The notes beneath the pieces are model-generated. The model did no database searches. It had not been told where the DNA came from and worked only from the letters and a program-made list of their open reading frames with translations. This document shows positions 17,426 to 25,783 of a stretch of 64,000 bases of DNA, piece by piece (positions within the stretch are counted from its first letter, which is position 1; every line of letters starts with the position of its first letter). Both the position numbers and the translations under genes were made by a program. The stretch comes from Bradyrhizobium sp. CCGB01 (GTDB lineage Bacteria; Pseudomonadota; Alphaproteobacteria; Rhizobiales; Xanthobacteraceae), in assembly GCF_024199795.1 (NCBI RefSeq), contig NZ_JANADK010000001.1, positions 2,666,001-2,730,000 of the forward strand, in the 5' to 3' direction.

Positions 17426-18634
17426 TCATTTGTCCTCCGCTGCCAGACCATTGCCGACGGCGAGCAGCCCGACCAGCGCGACCAGCGCGAAGCCGAGGCC
17501 GGCCAAAAACGTACCCACCGGACCATAGGCATCCCACAGCGCACCGGCGATCACGCTTGCGGCCAGCAAGGCAAGTCCGGTGAACAGGTTGAAATAGCCG
17601 AACGCGGTGCCGCGCAGGCTCGGCGGCGCGGCGTCGGCGACGAGGGCCGACAGCAGGCCTTGGGTCAATCCCATATGCAGTCCCCACAGCACGACGCCGA
17701 GTGCGAGGCCCGGAAGGTTCGGCAGCAAAGCGAGCGCGAGATCGGCGCCGGCAAGGAAGACGAGGCCGAGCGCGAGCAGGCCGGTCCGGTTGATGCGGTC
17801 CGACAGCACCCCGGCCGGATAGGCCGAAAGGGCATAGGCCACGTTCATCAGCACCAGCACCGCCGGCACCCACATCGCATTGAGCCCGATGTTCTGCGCG
17901 CGCAGGATCAGGAAGGCCTCGCTGAAGCGCGCCAGCGTGAACACGATTCCGACCGCGACGACGCGCCAGTACACGGATCCAAGCTGCCGCATCGAGGCGG
18001 TGTTCAGCGGATTCCTCGACGGTTCACGACCAGGGTCCGGCTCAGGCTCGCTCACCGTGAACGCGATCAGGCCGAACGACAGGAACGCCGGCAGCACCGC
18101 CACCCAGAACACGGCGGCAAAATTGTCCGCCGTCCACCACATCAGGCCGATCGCCAGGAGCGGTCCGACGAACGCGCCGATGGTGTCGAGCGACTGCCGC
18201 AGGCCGAAGCTCGCGCCGCGCAGGCCTGCAGGCGCGATATCGGCGATCAGCGCATCGCGCGGTGCGCCGCGAATACCCTTGCCGACGCGGTCGATGAAGC
18301 GCGCGGCGACCAGCCATCCGACGCTGGGGGCAAGCGGGAACAGCGGTTTTGTCAGCGCGGCCAGCCCGTAGCCGAGCGCTGCGAGGAGCTTGCGCCGGCC
18401 GAGCCAGTCGGACAATGCGCCAGAGAAGATCTTCGTGATCGAGGCGGTCGCTTCGGCGACGCCCTCGATGAAGCCGACCGTGAGCGTGGAGGCCCCGAGC
18501 ACGGTGACGAGATAGACCGGCAGCAGCGCGTGGATCATCTCGGAGGAGACATCCATCAGCATCGAGACGAAGCCGAGCACCCAGATCGCCCTGGGCAGCT
18601 TGGTACGCGCAGCATTCGGTGTCGTCGTCGTCAC
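17426..18634 (-). CDS. Major facilitator superfamily transporter, first gene of the fluoride operon
   Basis: This 402-residue protein has about 12 transmembrane segments and the MFS loop signatures GALSDWLGRRK (between TM2 and TM3) and FIDRVGKGIRGAPRDALIAD. The second half has YPAGVLSDRINRTG, the same loop motif. It is related to uncharacterised MFS permeases. It starts 56 bases downstream of a terminator hairpin that follows a fluoride riboswitch, and it is followed at 19 bases by crcB. That suggests it exports fluoride or relieves fluoride toxicity, which I infer from context only. Confidence 0.9.
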   Translation of the reverse strand: MTTTTPNAARTKLPRAIWVLGFVSMLMDVSSEMIHALLPVYLVTVLGASTLTVGFIEGVAEATASITKIFSGALSDWLGRRKLLAALGYGLAALTKPLFPLAPSVGWLVAARFIDRVGKGIRGAPRDALIADIAPAGLRGASFGLRQSLDTIGAFVGPLLAIGLMWWTADNFAAVFWVAVLPAFLSFGLIAFTVSEPEPDPGREPSRNPLNTASMRQLGSVYWRVVAVGIVFTLARFSEAFLILRAQNIGLNAMWVPAVLVLMNVAYALSAYPAGVLSDRINRTGLLALGLVFLAGADLALALLPNLPGLALGVVLWGLHMGLTQGLLSALVADAAPPSLRGTAFGYFNLFTGLALLAASVIAGALWDAYGPVGTFLAGLGFALVALVGLLAVGNGLAAEDK

Positions 18635-18689
18635 GCCCTTCTCCTTGGCCTTCGCGTCCCGGCCCTTTCAGGCTGTCGTTTCCAGGCAA

Positions 18690-18714
18690 CAAAAAACCCG
18701 CCGGCGGCGGGTTC
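18690..18714 (-). terminator. Riboswitch expression-platform terminator
   Basis: Read on the minus strand, AACCCGCCG followed by CCGGCGGGTT forms a GC-rich hairpin (18,695-18,713) and runs straight into six T's. It lies about 50 bases downstream of the fluoride aptamer and 56 bases before the MFS ATG, where a transcription-terminating expression platform would be expected. No minus-strand gene ends nearby that would otherwise need it. Confidence 0.8.
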
Positions 18715-18757
18715 GTCCATGCTCCCGCCGAAGGCAGAGGCTCAAAGATTGCCCCAC

Positions 18758-18828
18758 CTCAAGCAGGAGTCATCAGCCCACTACGGTCACAGGCCGCCGG
18801 GCGGTTGTCGGGGGACTCCATCCCCATC
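18758..18828 (-). promoter_or_regulatory. Fluoride riboswitch (crcB motif)
   Basis: On the minus strand the sequence reads GGGGATGGAGTCCCCC, then ACAACCGCCC, an insertion, then GGGCTGATGACTCCTGC. These match the fluoride-riboswitch layout: GG-N-GATGG with a first stem, AACCGCC(C), and the closing (G)GC-TGATGRCTCCTRC. Long-range pairing GGAGTC/GACTCC and CGCCC/GGGC can form as in known aptamers. It lies in the leader of the MFS-crcB-crcB-DUF190 operon and would prevent termination when fluoride binds. The family is known; the match is by eye. Confidence 0.88.
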
Positions 18829-19128
18829 TGTACGTCCAGCCTAGCATGGAAATCGCACCGGACAAGTGGGCGGGGAAGCCCTGTCCCGTGCGGCGTCAAT
18901 CCGGACTCGATGCCGCCGGACGCGCCGGAATGACGATGCGGCATTGCGCATGTTCCAGCGGCGCAAGCACGGCAACACGGCGGCAGCTTTGCGCAAGGCG
19001 CGCAAAATTCCCCACTCGCAAATTCCTAACTCGCAGATTCTTAACTCGAATGTGAAGCGCAAGCGATCTTCGGACTTTGCGGCAAGGCGATTGCATGTCA
19101 CCATCGCGTCATACGACGGGAGACTGCG
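18829..19128. other. Intergenic region upstream of the riboswitch
   Basis: This 300-base gap probably holds the promoter of the fluoride operon on the minus strand and that of the DUF1194 gene on the plus strand. Around 18,999-19,050 are short tandem units (CTCGCAAATTCCTAACTCGCAGATTCTTAACTCG) of about 15 bases. No gene is evident. Confidence 0.4.
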
Positions 19129-19992
19129 ATGCGCATGCTGTTCTCGATCGGGGCTGTGCTGGTGGCCGGCGTGCTTGCCGGAGGGGACGTCGCGGGCATC
19201 GCGGCACCAGGGCCAAAATTTGAGCCGCCCAAAAATCAGCCGCAACGGCTGGCGGCCGACAGGGACGCACAGACGGTCGATGTCGAGTTGGTCCTCGCGG
19301 TCGACGTCTCCTACTCCATGGACATGGACGAGCTCGCGATCCAGCGCGAGGGCTATGCGCAGGCGATCCAGTCGAAAGAATTCCTCCAGGCGCTGAAGCT
19401 CGGGCCGAATGGCCGGATCGCGGTGACCTATTTCGAATGGGCTGCTTCCAGCGACCAGAAGATCATCATCCCGTGGCGGCTGGTCGACGGGCCGGAGACG
19501 GCGGACGCGGTCGCCGCCGAGATCATGAAGACGCCGATCCGGCGCGCCTCGCGCACCTCGATCTCCGGCGCGATCACGTTCGCGATGCCGTTGTTCGACG
19601 AGGATCCCTATCGCGGCTTGCGCCGCGTCATCGACATTTCCGGTGACGGCCCCAACAACAATGGCGGCCCGGTCACGGCGGCGCGCGACGCCGCGCTCGA
19701 GAAGGGCATCGTCATCAACGGCCTGCCGATCATGGTCAAGGAGCCGTCCTATTCGACAATGGATATCGACAATCTCGACTACTATTACGAGGACTGCGTC
19801 ATCGGCGGTCCCGGCTCCTTCGTCATCACGATCAAGGACCGCGAGAAGTTCAAGGAAGCGATCCGCACAAAACTCCTGATGGAGGTCGCGGGCCGCATGC
19901 CGGAGCGTCCCGTGACGCGCGTTGCCGACAAGGAGCCGCGGGTCAATTGCATGATCGGCGAGAAGATCTGGTCGGACCGCTGGGGGCGCTGA
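19129..19992 (+). CDS. DUF1194 (von Willebrand factor A-like) secreted protein
   Basis: This 287-residue protein has a cleavable-type signal sequence (MRMLFSIGAVLVAGVLAGG). Its vWA-like domain has VDVELVLAVDVSYSMDMDE, close to the metal-binding MIDAS motif Asp-X-Ser-X-Ser, later RASRTSISGAI, and the conserved IDISGDGPNNNGG. The family name is DUF1194. It is probably periplasmic and protein-binding; no partner gene is adjacent. Two Cys residues near the C-terminal half may form a disulfide. Confidence 0.85.
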   Translation: MRMLFSIGAVLVAGVLAGGDVAGIAAPGPKFEPPKNQPQRLAADRDAQTVDVELVLAVDVSYSMDMDELAIQREGYAQAIQSKEFLQALKLGPNGRIAVTYFEWAASSDQKIIIPWRLVDGPETADAVAAEIMKTPIRRASRTSISGAITFAMPLFDEDPYRGLRRVIDISGDGPNNNGGPVTAARDAALEKGIVINGLPIMVKEPSYSTMDIDNLDYYYEDCVIGGPGSFVITIKDREKFKEAIRTKLLMEVAGRMPERPVTRVADKEPRVNCMIGEKIWSDRWGR

Positions 19993-20173
19993 TCCACGCT
20001 ACCCCGAATGAGACCAATTGCCCCATCTCGCCTGACGGTTGAATTTAACCTCTCTTTAACCAGCGCGAGGGCCTAATCGAATTGTTTCTGTTTGCTTCTC
20101 AAAGGTCTCTTCGCGCTGCTGTCCGGCGTGCGAACAAAAGCGGGTCCGTCGGACAAATCCGCCGAGCAATCCA

Positions 20174-20806
20174 ATGGCCGTCATCTCGTCGAGCACCAAC
20201 CAGATTTCGCCCGCCAACGAGCGGATGTACCACCAGAGCAATCTGGTCGGTGACTGGAAGGGCAATTGGGCAGGCAACAACCAGGCCGTCGGCTTCAAGG
20301 TTGTGAACATCCGCGGGGCCCGGGCCCAGATCGAGTACACCCATAACGGGCACACCGAGCGCGGTTTCGGCCAGGTCAATGGTGCGACCATCACCTATGG
20401 CAACGTCACCGTCGGCACCAAGGATGGCAAGAATCTCGCGCTCGTGTTCTCCGCCGGCGGCGGTCAGGCGAGCGCCACTCTCGAGAAGCAGGCGCCCCCG
20501 GGTTCCGACAGCAATTTGATGGGAAGCTGGGGCGGCTATTCCTCAGACAACGGCAAGAGCGCGAGCTTTCGCGTGCTGGCCATCAACGACAAGGAAGCCA
20601 CGGTCAGCGTCACCACCGACGGCATCACCCGGCAGGGCACCGGCTACGTCTACAAGAACGTCATCATGTTCGGGCAGTCGCAGATCTCGACCAAGGACGG
20701 ACAGAACGGCACGATCATCTACCAGGTCGGCAGCAAATCCTTCTCGGTGCCCGTGACGAAATATCCGCCGGCGGATTCGTCGTCCTCGGTGGACGTGACG
20801 GCCTGA
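20174..20806 (+). CDS. Hypothetical protein with two internal repeats
   Basis: This 210-residue protein of unknown function has no signal peptide or Cys. Two repeats of about 75 residues are visible. Repeat A starts LVGDWKGNWAGNN and ends ITYGNVTVGTKDGKN; repeat B starts LMGSWGGYSSDNG and ends IMFGQSQISTKDGQN. Both are beta-rich and built of short Gly-, Thr- and Val-rich strands. The C-terminus is Ser/Val-rich. I do not recognise a named family; a lipocalin-like or adhesin-like beta fold is possible. Confidence 0.75.
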   Translation: MAVISSSTNQISPANERMYHQSNLVGDWKGNWAGNNQAVGFKVVNIRGARAQIEYTHNGHTERGFGQVNGATITYGNVTVGTKDGKNLALVFSAGGGQASATLEKQAPPGSDSNLMGSWGGYSSDNGKSASFRVLAINDKEATVSVTTDGITRQGTGYVYKNVIMFGQSQISTKDGQNGTIIYQVGSKSFSVPVTKYPPADSSSSVDVTA

Positions 20807-20837
20807 ATTTCAGCCTGCTGGGCGGGCTGCCTGCCCC

Positions 20838-21623
20838 TCACCAGTTCGGCGCCCGTTTCTCGACGAACGCCCTCAAGCCCTCCTGCGCTTCGTCCGACGT
20901 CGCGACGTTGCAGAAATCGTCTACGGCGCTCGCGATGCTGCGCCGATAGTCGAGATCGATCTGGCGCATGAAGGCGGCGCGGCCCATCCGCAGCACGGCG
21001 GCCGATTTGCTCGCGAATTGCGCCGCAAGCTTCAAAACCTCGGCGTCGAGCTCGGCATCGCCGACGACGCGATTCACCACGCCGAGCTCGCGCGCCTCCA
21101 TGGCGCTGAAGACGCGGCCGGTGAACAGCAGCTCGAAGGCGCGGTGACGTCCCACGATGCGCGGCAGATGCGCATAGTGGATCGCGGGAATGACGCCGAC
21201 GTCGATCTCGGGATAGCCGAACGTCGCGCTTTCGGCCGCCAGCACCACGTCGCAGGACACCGCCATGGTCATGCCGCCGCCGCGCGCCGCGCCGCCGACC
21301 GCGGCGATCGACGGCTTTCCGAGCCCATACTGGGCGTCGTAGAGGTCGATATAGAGCGCCTGGAGGAATTCGCGGATATCGGCGCCGGATTTGCCAAGCA
21401 GGATGTCGAGGTCGAGGCCTGCCGAAAAGCGCTTGGCAATCGCGCTCGCCAGCACGACCACGCGCGCATCCGGATCGTTCGCTGCGCGGTGAAGCGCCGC
21501 GACCACGGCGCGGATGACCTCGAGGCTCAGCGCGTTGACGGGCGGGCGGCGCAGCGTGATGCGGGCGATGTTGCCAGCGCGTTCGTAGGCGACGGGATTG
21601 CCAGATGTCACCCTGTTCTCCAT
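20838..21623 (-). CDS. Enoyl-CoA hydratase/isomerase family protein
   Basis: This 261-residue crotonase-fold enzyme has the substrate-binding segment VVLASAIAKRFSAGLDL and the oxyanion-hole block AAVGGAARGGGMTMAVSCDVVLAAE. The acid pair of classical hydratases is not obvious: YPEIDVGVIPAIHY has an Asp rather than a clear Glu-Glu arrangement. The precise reaction is therefore uncertain. It lies 42 bases downstream of a carboxymuconolactone-decarboxylase-like gene's end. Confidence 0.85.
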   Translation of the reverse strand: MENRVTSGNPVAYERAGNIARITLRRPPVNALSLEVIRAVVAALHRAANDPDARVVVLASAIAKRFSAGLDLDILLGKSGADIREFLQALYIDLYDAQYGLGKPSIAAVGGAARGGGMTMAVSCDVVLAAESATFGYPEIDVGVIPAIHYAHLPRIVGRHRAFELLFTGRVFSAMEARELGVVNRVVGDAELDAEVLKLAAQFASKSAAVLRMGRAAFMRQIDLDYRRSIASAVDDFCNVATSDEAQEGLRAFVEKRAPNW

Positions 21624-21665
21624 GCTTTCAGCGATCGTGCGGCATCGGCCGCGATGATGGCGCGG

Positions 21666-22307
21666 TCATTTCGCGGCGAGCGGCGGCAGCGGCGGCACGC
21701 TGTCGTTCGGTGCTTCCGCCTGCATCGTGATCAGCGTCATCGAGACGAGGTCGTAATAGCCGATCAGGCCGATGATATCCATGATGCCGCGCTCGCCGAA
21801 TTTCTGCTGTGCCGCGCGATAGATGTCGTCCGACACCTTCTTGTCGCGGTAGAGCGCCATCGCGAGATCATAGAGCGCGGCTTCGTCATCCTTCATCGCC
21901 TGTGGCCGCACGCCGTTGGCGACGTCCTTGGCGACTTGCGGATCGAGGCCGGCCTTCATCGCGAGCGGATAATGCGCGAACCATTCGTACTGCGCGGTCC
22001 ATTGCCGCGCGGTGATCAGGATGGCGAATTCGCTGAGACGCGCCGGCAGCGACGAATTCCAGCGCAGATAGTCTGACATCGCCGAGAGCTTTGGCGCGAG
22101 CTCCGGGTTGCGGATATAGGCGCGATAGGGCGGGTTGGTGAATTTGGCGTTGCGCGGGGGCACCGCGATCGCATCCGCCCATTCCTTCTGCGGCGGCGTC
22201 AGCTCGTCCGGCTTCAGCGGCCCGAAGCGGGTTGGCTCGGCCGCTCGGCCCGCTCCCGAGATCGTCACCGCGAACAGCGCGGCCACCGCCAGGCCAAGAA
22301 ACTTCAT
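21666..22307 (-). CDS. Carboxymuconolactone decarboxylase/AhpD-like secreted protein
   Basis: This 213-residue protein starts at ATG 22,307, after GGGAGGATGATC. It has a signal peptide (MKFLGLAVAALFAVTISGAGRA) and an AhpD/CMD-like helical domain. The Cys-X2-Cys of peroxidase-active AhpD proteins is absent; the equivalent helix reads SEFAILITARQWTAQYEWFAHY. This is the form seen in the secreted CMD relatives of this clade, so no catalytic role can be claimed. Confidence 0.82.
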   Translation of the reverse strand: MKFLGLAVAALFAVTISGAGRAAEPTRFGPLKPDELTPPQKEWADAIAVPPRNAKFTNPPYRAYIRNPELAPKLSAMSDYLRWNSSLPARLSEFAILITARQWTAQYEWFAHYPLAMKAGLDPQVAKDVANGVRPQAMKDDEAALYDLAMALYRDKKVSDDIYRAAQQKFGERGIMDIIGLIGYYDLVSMTLITMQAEAPNDSVPPLPPLAAK

Positions 22308-22440
22308 GATCATCCTCCCATGCCGGCGGACTCGCGCCGCCTTGCTCGATCGCCAGCTTATGTTGCGGCGTGAGCTGTGCAAGACCTCGGCGCGCATGCT
22401 AGGCTGCGCGCAGGAGATTGCTTGCAAGACGGAAGAACCA

Positions 22441-22824
22441 ATGACCAACGAGCACCCGATGATGGCCGGCTCGGCCACCGTCTTCGTCGTCTCCGACATC
22501 GCCGCGAGCCTCGCATATTACCGCGACATATTCGGCTTCGAGGTCACCTTCGAATACGGCCCGCCCTTGTCCTACGCCTGCCTCTGCCGCGACGAGGTGG
22601 CCCTGCACTTGCTCGCGGCGGCCGGGACGAAGCGATTGCCGGGGCAGGGCGGCCTCTGCATCTTTGTGCGAGATGTGGACCAGCTCTACGCCGAGCTGTC
22701 GGAACGCGGCGCAAGGCTCATCGGCCAGCCGGAAGACCGTGACTATGGCATGCGCGACTTCGATGCGGTCGATGCCGACGGCAATCAGGTCACGTTCGGG
22801 ATGGGGACGGACGCCGCGGCCTGA
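22441..22824 (+). CDS. VOC/glyoxalase-fold protein
   Basis: This 127-residue single-module vicinal-oxygen-chelate protein starts at ATG 22,441. It shows the beta-alpha-beta layout: ATVFVVSDIAASLAYYRDIFGFEV, DEVALHLL, GGLCIFVRDVDQLYAEL, and YGMRDFDAVDADGNQVTFG. The metal-binding positions are partly conserved (His in ALHLL, Glu not obvious at the end), so it may be a binding or resistance protein rather than an enzyme. Confidence 0.85.
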   Translation: MTNEHPMMAGSATVFVVSDIAASLAYYRDIFGFEVTFEYGPPLSYACLCRDEVALHLLAAAGTKRLPGQGGLCIFVRDVDQLYAELSERGARLIGQPEDRDYGMRDFDAVDADGNQVTFGMGTDAAA

Positions 22825-22851
22825 CAACGCCGGCCGCGGGCCCGCCTCGGG

Positions 22852-23910
22852 TCAGATCCGCGCCTCCAGGATCAGGTTGAAGGGCGTCTCGGCGGCGCGG
22901 CGGAAGCGCGACAAGCCGCCTTCGCTGGCGACCTTGCGCAGCCTTGCCTCGCCGGCCTGTGCGCCGAGCCCGAGACCCACCTCCTGATCGAGCGAGGCCG
23001 GCGTGCAGATCATGGTCGATGCCGCATAATAGATGCGCCCGACCGGGTTGAGATTGTCTTCGAGACGGTCCCCCGCGAACGGTTCGACCAGCATGCAGGT
23101 GCCGTCCTTGGCCATCGTTTCACGCACGTGCCTGATGGCGCCTACGGGATCGCCCATGTCGTGCAGGCAATCGAAGAAGCAGACGAGATCGTAGCCTTCG
23201 GCCGGGTAGGTCTTGGCGGAATGAACGGCAAAGCTGACCCGGTCGCCCAACCCGGCCTCATTGGCCTCCTTGCGCGCGGCCTCGATCGAGCCCTCGTGAT
23301 AGTCGAAGCCGTAGAAGCGGGAGTTCGGGAAGGCCTTCGCCATCAGTCGCGTCGAGACGCCGTGCCCGCAGCCGACATCGGCGACCTTGGCGCCCCGCTT
23401 CAGCTTGTCCACGACGCCGTCGAGCGCTGGCAACCACTCCTGAACCAGATGATGCATGTAGCCGGTGCGGAAGAAGCGGGCGGTGCCGCAGAACAGGCAC
23501 TCGCTGCGCCGGTTCCAGCCGACTCCCTTGCCGGACTTGAATGCGTCCGTAATCTTCGGCTCGTCGAGAAACGTCGATGCAATGACATTGCCGACCGCGC
23601 CGAGGAACACCGGGCTGTCCTCGTCAGCGAGCGCCATCGCCTGCTCGGGCAGCATCGAGAACTTTCCCGAAGCGGAGTCGTATTCGATGTAGCCGGATGC
23701 CGCCTGGCTCGCGAGCCATTCGCGGACATAACGCTCCTTCGTTCCGGTCGCGCTTGCGAGCTCGGAAGAGTTCATCGGTCCCTTGGCCGCGAGCGTACGG
23801 TACAGACCGAGCTTGTCCCCGAGCAGCACCAGCGATGCATTCATCGCCGCACCGAACTCGGTGACCATCTTGCCCATAAAGGCATTCAACCTGTCGGAAT
23901 TGACCTCCAT
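22852..23910 (-). CDS. SAM-dependent methyltransferase with N-terminal winged helix
   Basis: This 352-residue protein has an N-terminal winged-helix dimerisation region (about residues 10-85; NSSELASATGTKERYVREWLASQAASGYIEY) followed by a Rossmann methyltransferase domain (VADVGCGHGVSTRLMAKAFPNSRFYGFDYHEGS). Such proteins resemble O-methyltransferase-type enzymes and a cofactor-binding methyltransferase family common in actinobacteria and rhizobia. The start is ATG 23,910 after GGAGGCTGTC. It is convergent with the VOC gene. The substrate is unknown. Confidence 0.85.
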   Translation of the reverse strand: MEVNSDRLNAFMGKMVTEFGAAMNASLVLLGDKLGLYRTLAAKGPMNSSELASATGTKERYVREWLASQAASGYIEYDSASGKFSMLPEQAMALADEDSPVFLGAVGNVIASTFLDEPKITDAFKSGKGVGWNRRSECLFCGTARFFRTGYMHHLVQEWLPALDGVVDKLKRGAKVADVGCGHGVSTRLMAKAFPNSRFYGFDYHEGSIEAARKEANEAGLGDRVSFAVHSAKTYPAEGYDLVCFFDCLHDMGDPVGAIRHVRETMAKDGTCMLVEPFAGDRLEDNLNPVGRIYYAASTMICTPASLDQEVGLGLGAQAGEARLRKVASEGGLSRFRRAAETPFNLILEARI

Positions 23911-24130
23911 GACAGCCTCCATGCGATGTCGGACATTTTCAAGGATCTGCGCAATAAGCGTGGGGCGCACGCTTGCGGGTCCTGTAAGTGGGTCAATCCG
24001 GCACGGAGGAGGTTCAAGACGTCACGAAGAGGTAATCCGGGAACCAAGTGACGTGATCAGCGGCATCGCATCGCTGGTATTCGTACGTTCCCGGGCGTAT
24101 AATTTGCGAGCTTTTTCGACGGTCTCCTGT

Positions 24131-24733
24131 ATGCCCAGCCTCGTACGTTCCTGCGGTCTTGCCACTCTCTTCGCGGTGCTTTGCCTCGGCGGAGCGCCGG
24201 CGCATGCGCAGGTCGCGCCCCTGCAATATTGGATCCCGGGCGGGCCTTTCGGCTTTGGCGGCAGCGCCGTCCAGAGCTCCGACGGCTACGGCACTTTCCC
24301 GAGCTTCAATGCCGGCGATGCCAACGCAGGTTACGGTTTCCGTCCCGGTTTCTTTGTCGGAAGCCAGCACGGCAATCTTGGTTTGAGTGGCCTCAGCCAG
24401 CCGGTGCCTTCAGGCAATTTCAGCGCGCTCTCTTACGACAGCACGCAGTTCGGCTACAACTACAAGACCGCGGGCGGTATGCCCGTCACGTTCTTTGCGG
24501 GTTTCGACACGCTCAAGCTTGGCAACGGCATCGGCAGTTCGCTTGCCCCGCTCACCTCCAGCGCCGCGCCCGGCTATGGCGCGTTCGCCGGTGTCGAGTT
24601 CAAGCCGACCTCCAACCTCAGCCTGTCGTTCGGCGCCGGCTTCACCCAGCGGGACTCAGGCCGCATGGACAGCGACATCAATTCGTCGATGCTGCCCGGC
24701 GAGTCGCCGGCGTTGAGCGGCTTGCGGCGCTAG
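24131..24733 (+). CDS. Secreted hypothetical protein, porin/OMP-like composition
   Basis: This 200-residue protein has a signal peptide (LATLFAVLCLGGAPAHAQ) and a Gly-, Ser-, Phe- and Tyr-rich mature part with alternating strand-like blocks (GYGAFAGVEFKPTSNLSLSFGAGFTQ), consistent with an outer-membrane beta-barrel fragment. I do not recognise a named family. The C-terminus lacks a terminal aromatic residue, so insertion by the usual BAM signal is doubtful. Confidence 0.65.
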   Translation: MPSLVRSCGLATLFAVLCLGGAPAHAQVAPLQYWIPGGPFGFGGSAVQSSDGYGTFPSFNAGDANAGYGFRPGFFVGSQHGNLGLSGLSQPVPSGNFSALSYDSTQFGYNYKTAGGMPVTFFAGFDTLKLGNGIGSSLAPLTSSAAPGYGAFAGVEFKPTSNLSLSFGAGFTQRDSGRMDSDINSSMLPGESPALSGLRR

Positions 24734-24782
24734 AGCGCTCAGGCGTCGATTTCGCCACCCGCTTGACCGCGGCCGCGCTGGC

Positions 24783-25694
24783 CTACGACAAGCCTGCTAT
24801 CAGCGGACGTTGCAGGTGCTTCGCCATCAGCTCCGCCGCTTCGGCGTAACGCCCCGTTTCCAGAACCTCGAGCAGGCGCAAATGCTCGCGCACGTGCCGC
24901 CGCATGCCGTCGCGGTCGGCGAAGCTGCGATAGGCGAACAGGCGCCGGATCGAATTCACGCGCCTGAGCGATTCTAGGAAGAAGGGATTGCCGGCGCCGC
25001 GGATGATCTCCTCGTGGAATTCGCAACCGGAATGAAAGACCTCGCCGATCGTCATCTTCTCAAGCTCGCCTTCGAATACGCGCTGCTGGCGCTCGCGCAA
25101 GCGTGCAATCACCTCCTGCGGCAGCGCGAAGCCGGGCTGCGCGATCGCCGCAGGCTCGATCACCGCGCGAAACGCCATGGCCTTGGCCTGGGCTTCGGGG
25201 CTCGAGACCGTCTCTGCGAAGCGCCAGCCATAACCGGGCAGGCGAGCAATCCAGCCCTCGACGGCAATCCGGTCGAGCAGTCGCTGCAGCTCAGCCCGGC
25301 TGAGGCCATAGCGGCGCATCAGCTCCGCCTCGGTGACGTCAGCGGGCAGCCGGCTTGCGAGCACGTCGCCTGCGATGGTCGCATAAACCTGTTCGCTGCG
25401 CCTGACGGCTGCGAGGGCCGGCTGGGCTGCGCCGCTGGTCGGATTCTTGGCCAGCACGAACCCGCGATGCGGCTCGCCGCGCGCGAGTCCTGCCGCTTCC
25501 AGAGCCTTGAGGCCGAGCCGGATCGGCGCGCGTGAAAGATCGAGCGCATCGGCAAGCCGTTGTTCGATCAACCGATCACCGGCTTTCATGCCTTCGCGTT
25601 TGGCGAGCGCCATGATCAGGCCAGCGAGGTGCTCAGCGCGCTCGGAACCGCCTCTGCTCGAGGCGGGCTGTCGGGAGCTGTCGGAGGTGGTCAT
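24783..25694 (-). CDS. GntR-family transcriptional regulator (FCD type)
   Basis: This 303-residue regulator has an N-terminal winged helix-turn-helix (LIEQRLADALDLSRAPIRLGLKAL) and a second HTH-like stretch (VTEAELMRRYGLSRAELQRLLDRI), followed by an all-helical FCD ligand-binding domain (about 190-300; EFHEEIIRGAGNPFF and LRLLEVLETGRYAEAAELMAKHL). The duplicated HTH is unusual for GntR. It is divergent from the HMG-CoA-lyase/ABC operon with a shared 89-base intergenic region, so it most likely controls that operon. Confidence 0.85.
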   Translation of the reverse strand: MTTSDSSRQPASSRGGSERAEHLAGLIMALAKREGMKAGDRLIEQRLADALDLSRAPIRLGLKALEAAGLARGEPHRGFVLAKNPTSGAAQPALAAVRRSEQVYATIAGDVLASRLPADVTEAELMRRYGLSRAELQRLLDRIAVEGWIARLPGYGWRFAETVSSPEAQAKAMAFRAVIEPAAIAQPGFALPQEVIARLRERQQRVFEGELEKMTIGEVFHSGCEFHEEIIRGAGNPFFLESLRRVNSIRRLFAYRSFADRDGMRRHVREHLRLLEVLETGRYAEAAELMAKHLQRPLIAGLS

Positions 25695-25718
25695 TGCAGT
25701 GCACGCTGATTTTGAGCT

Positions 25719-25783
25719 TGACAGATTGTCCCATGGATTGTTCTTTAATGCAATAATATACAATCAAGTCCAGGGAGAGCCCG
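25719..25783. promoter_or_regulatory. Divergent operator/promoter between gntR and the lyase operon
   Basis: An inverted repeat, GATTGT (25,736-25,741) and ACAATC (25,760-25,765), encloses an AT-rich core with TGCAATAATATACAATC. Read on the other strand this is TTGTATATTATTGCA, close to the TNGTATACNA-type sites bound by FCD-group GntR regulators. The AT content contrasts with flanking GC-rich genes. The lyase ribosome site CCAGGGAGAGCCCG follows. Confidence 0.5.
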
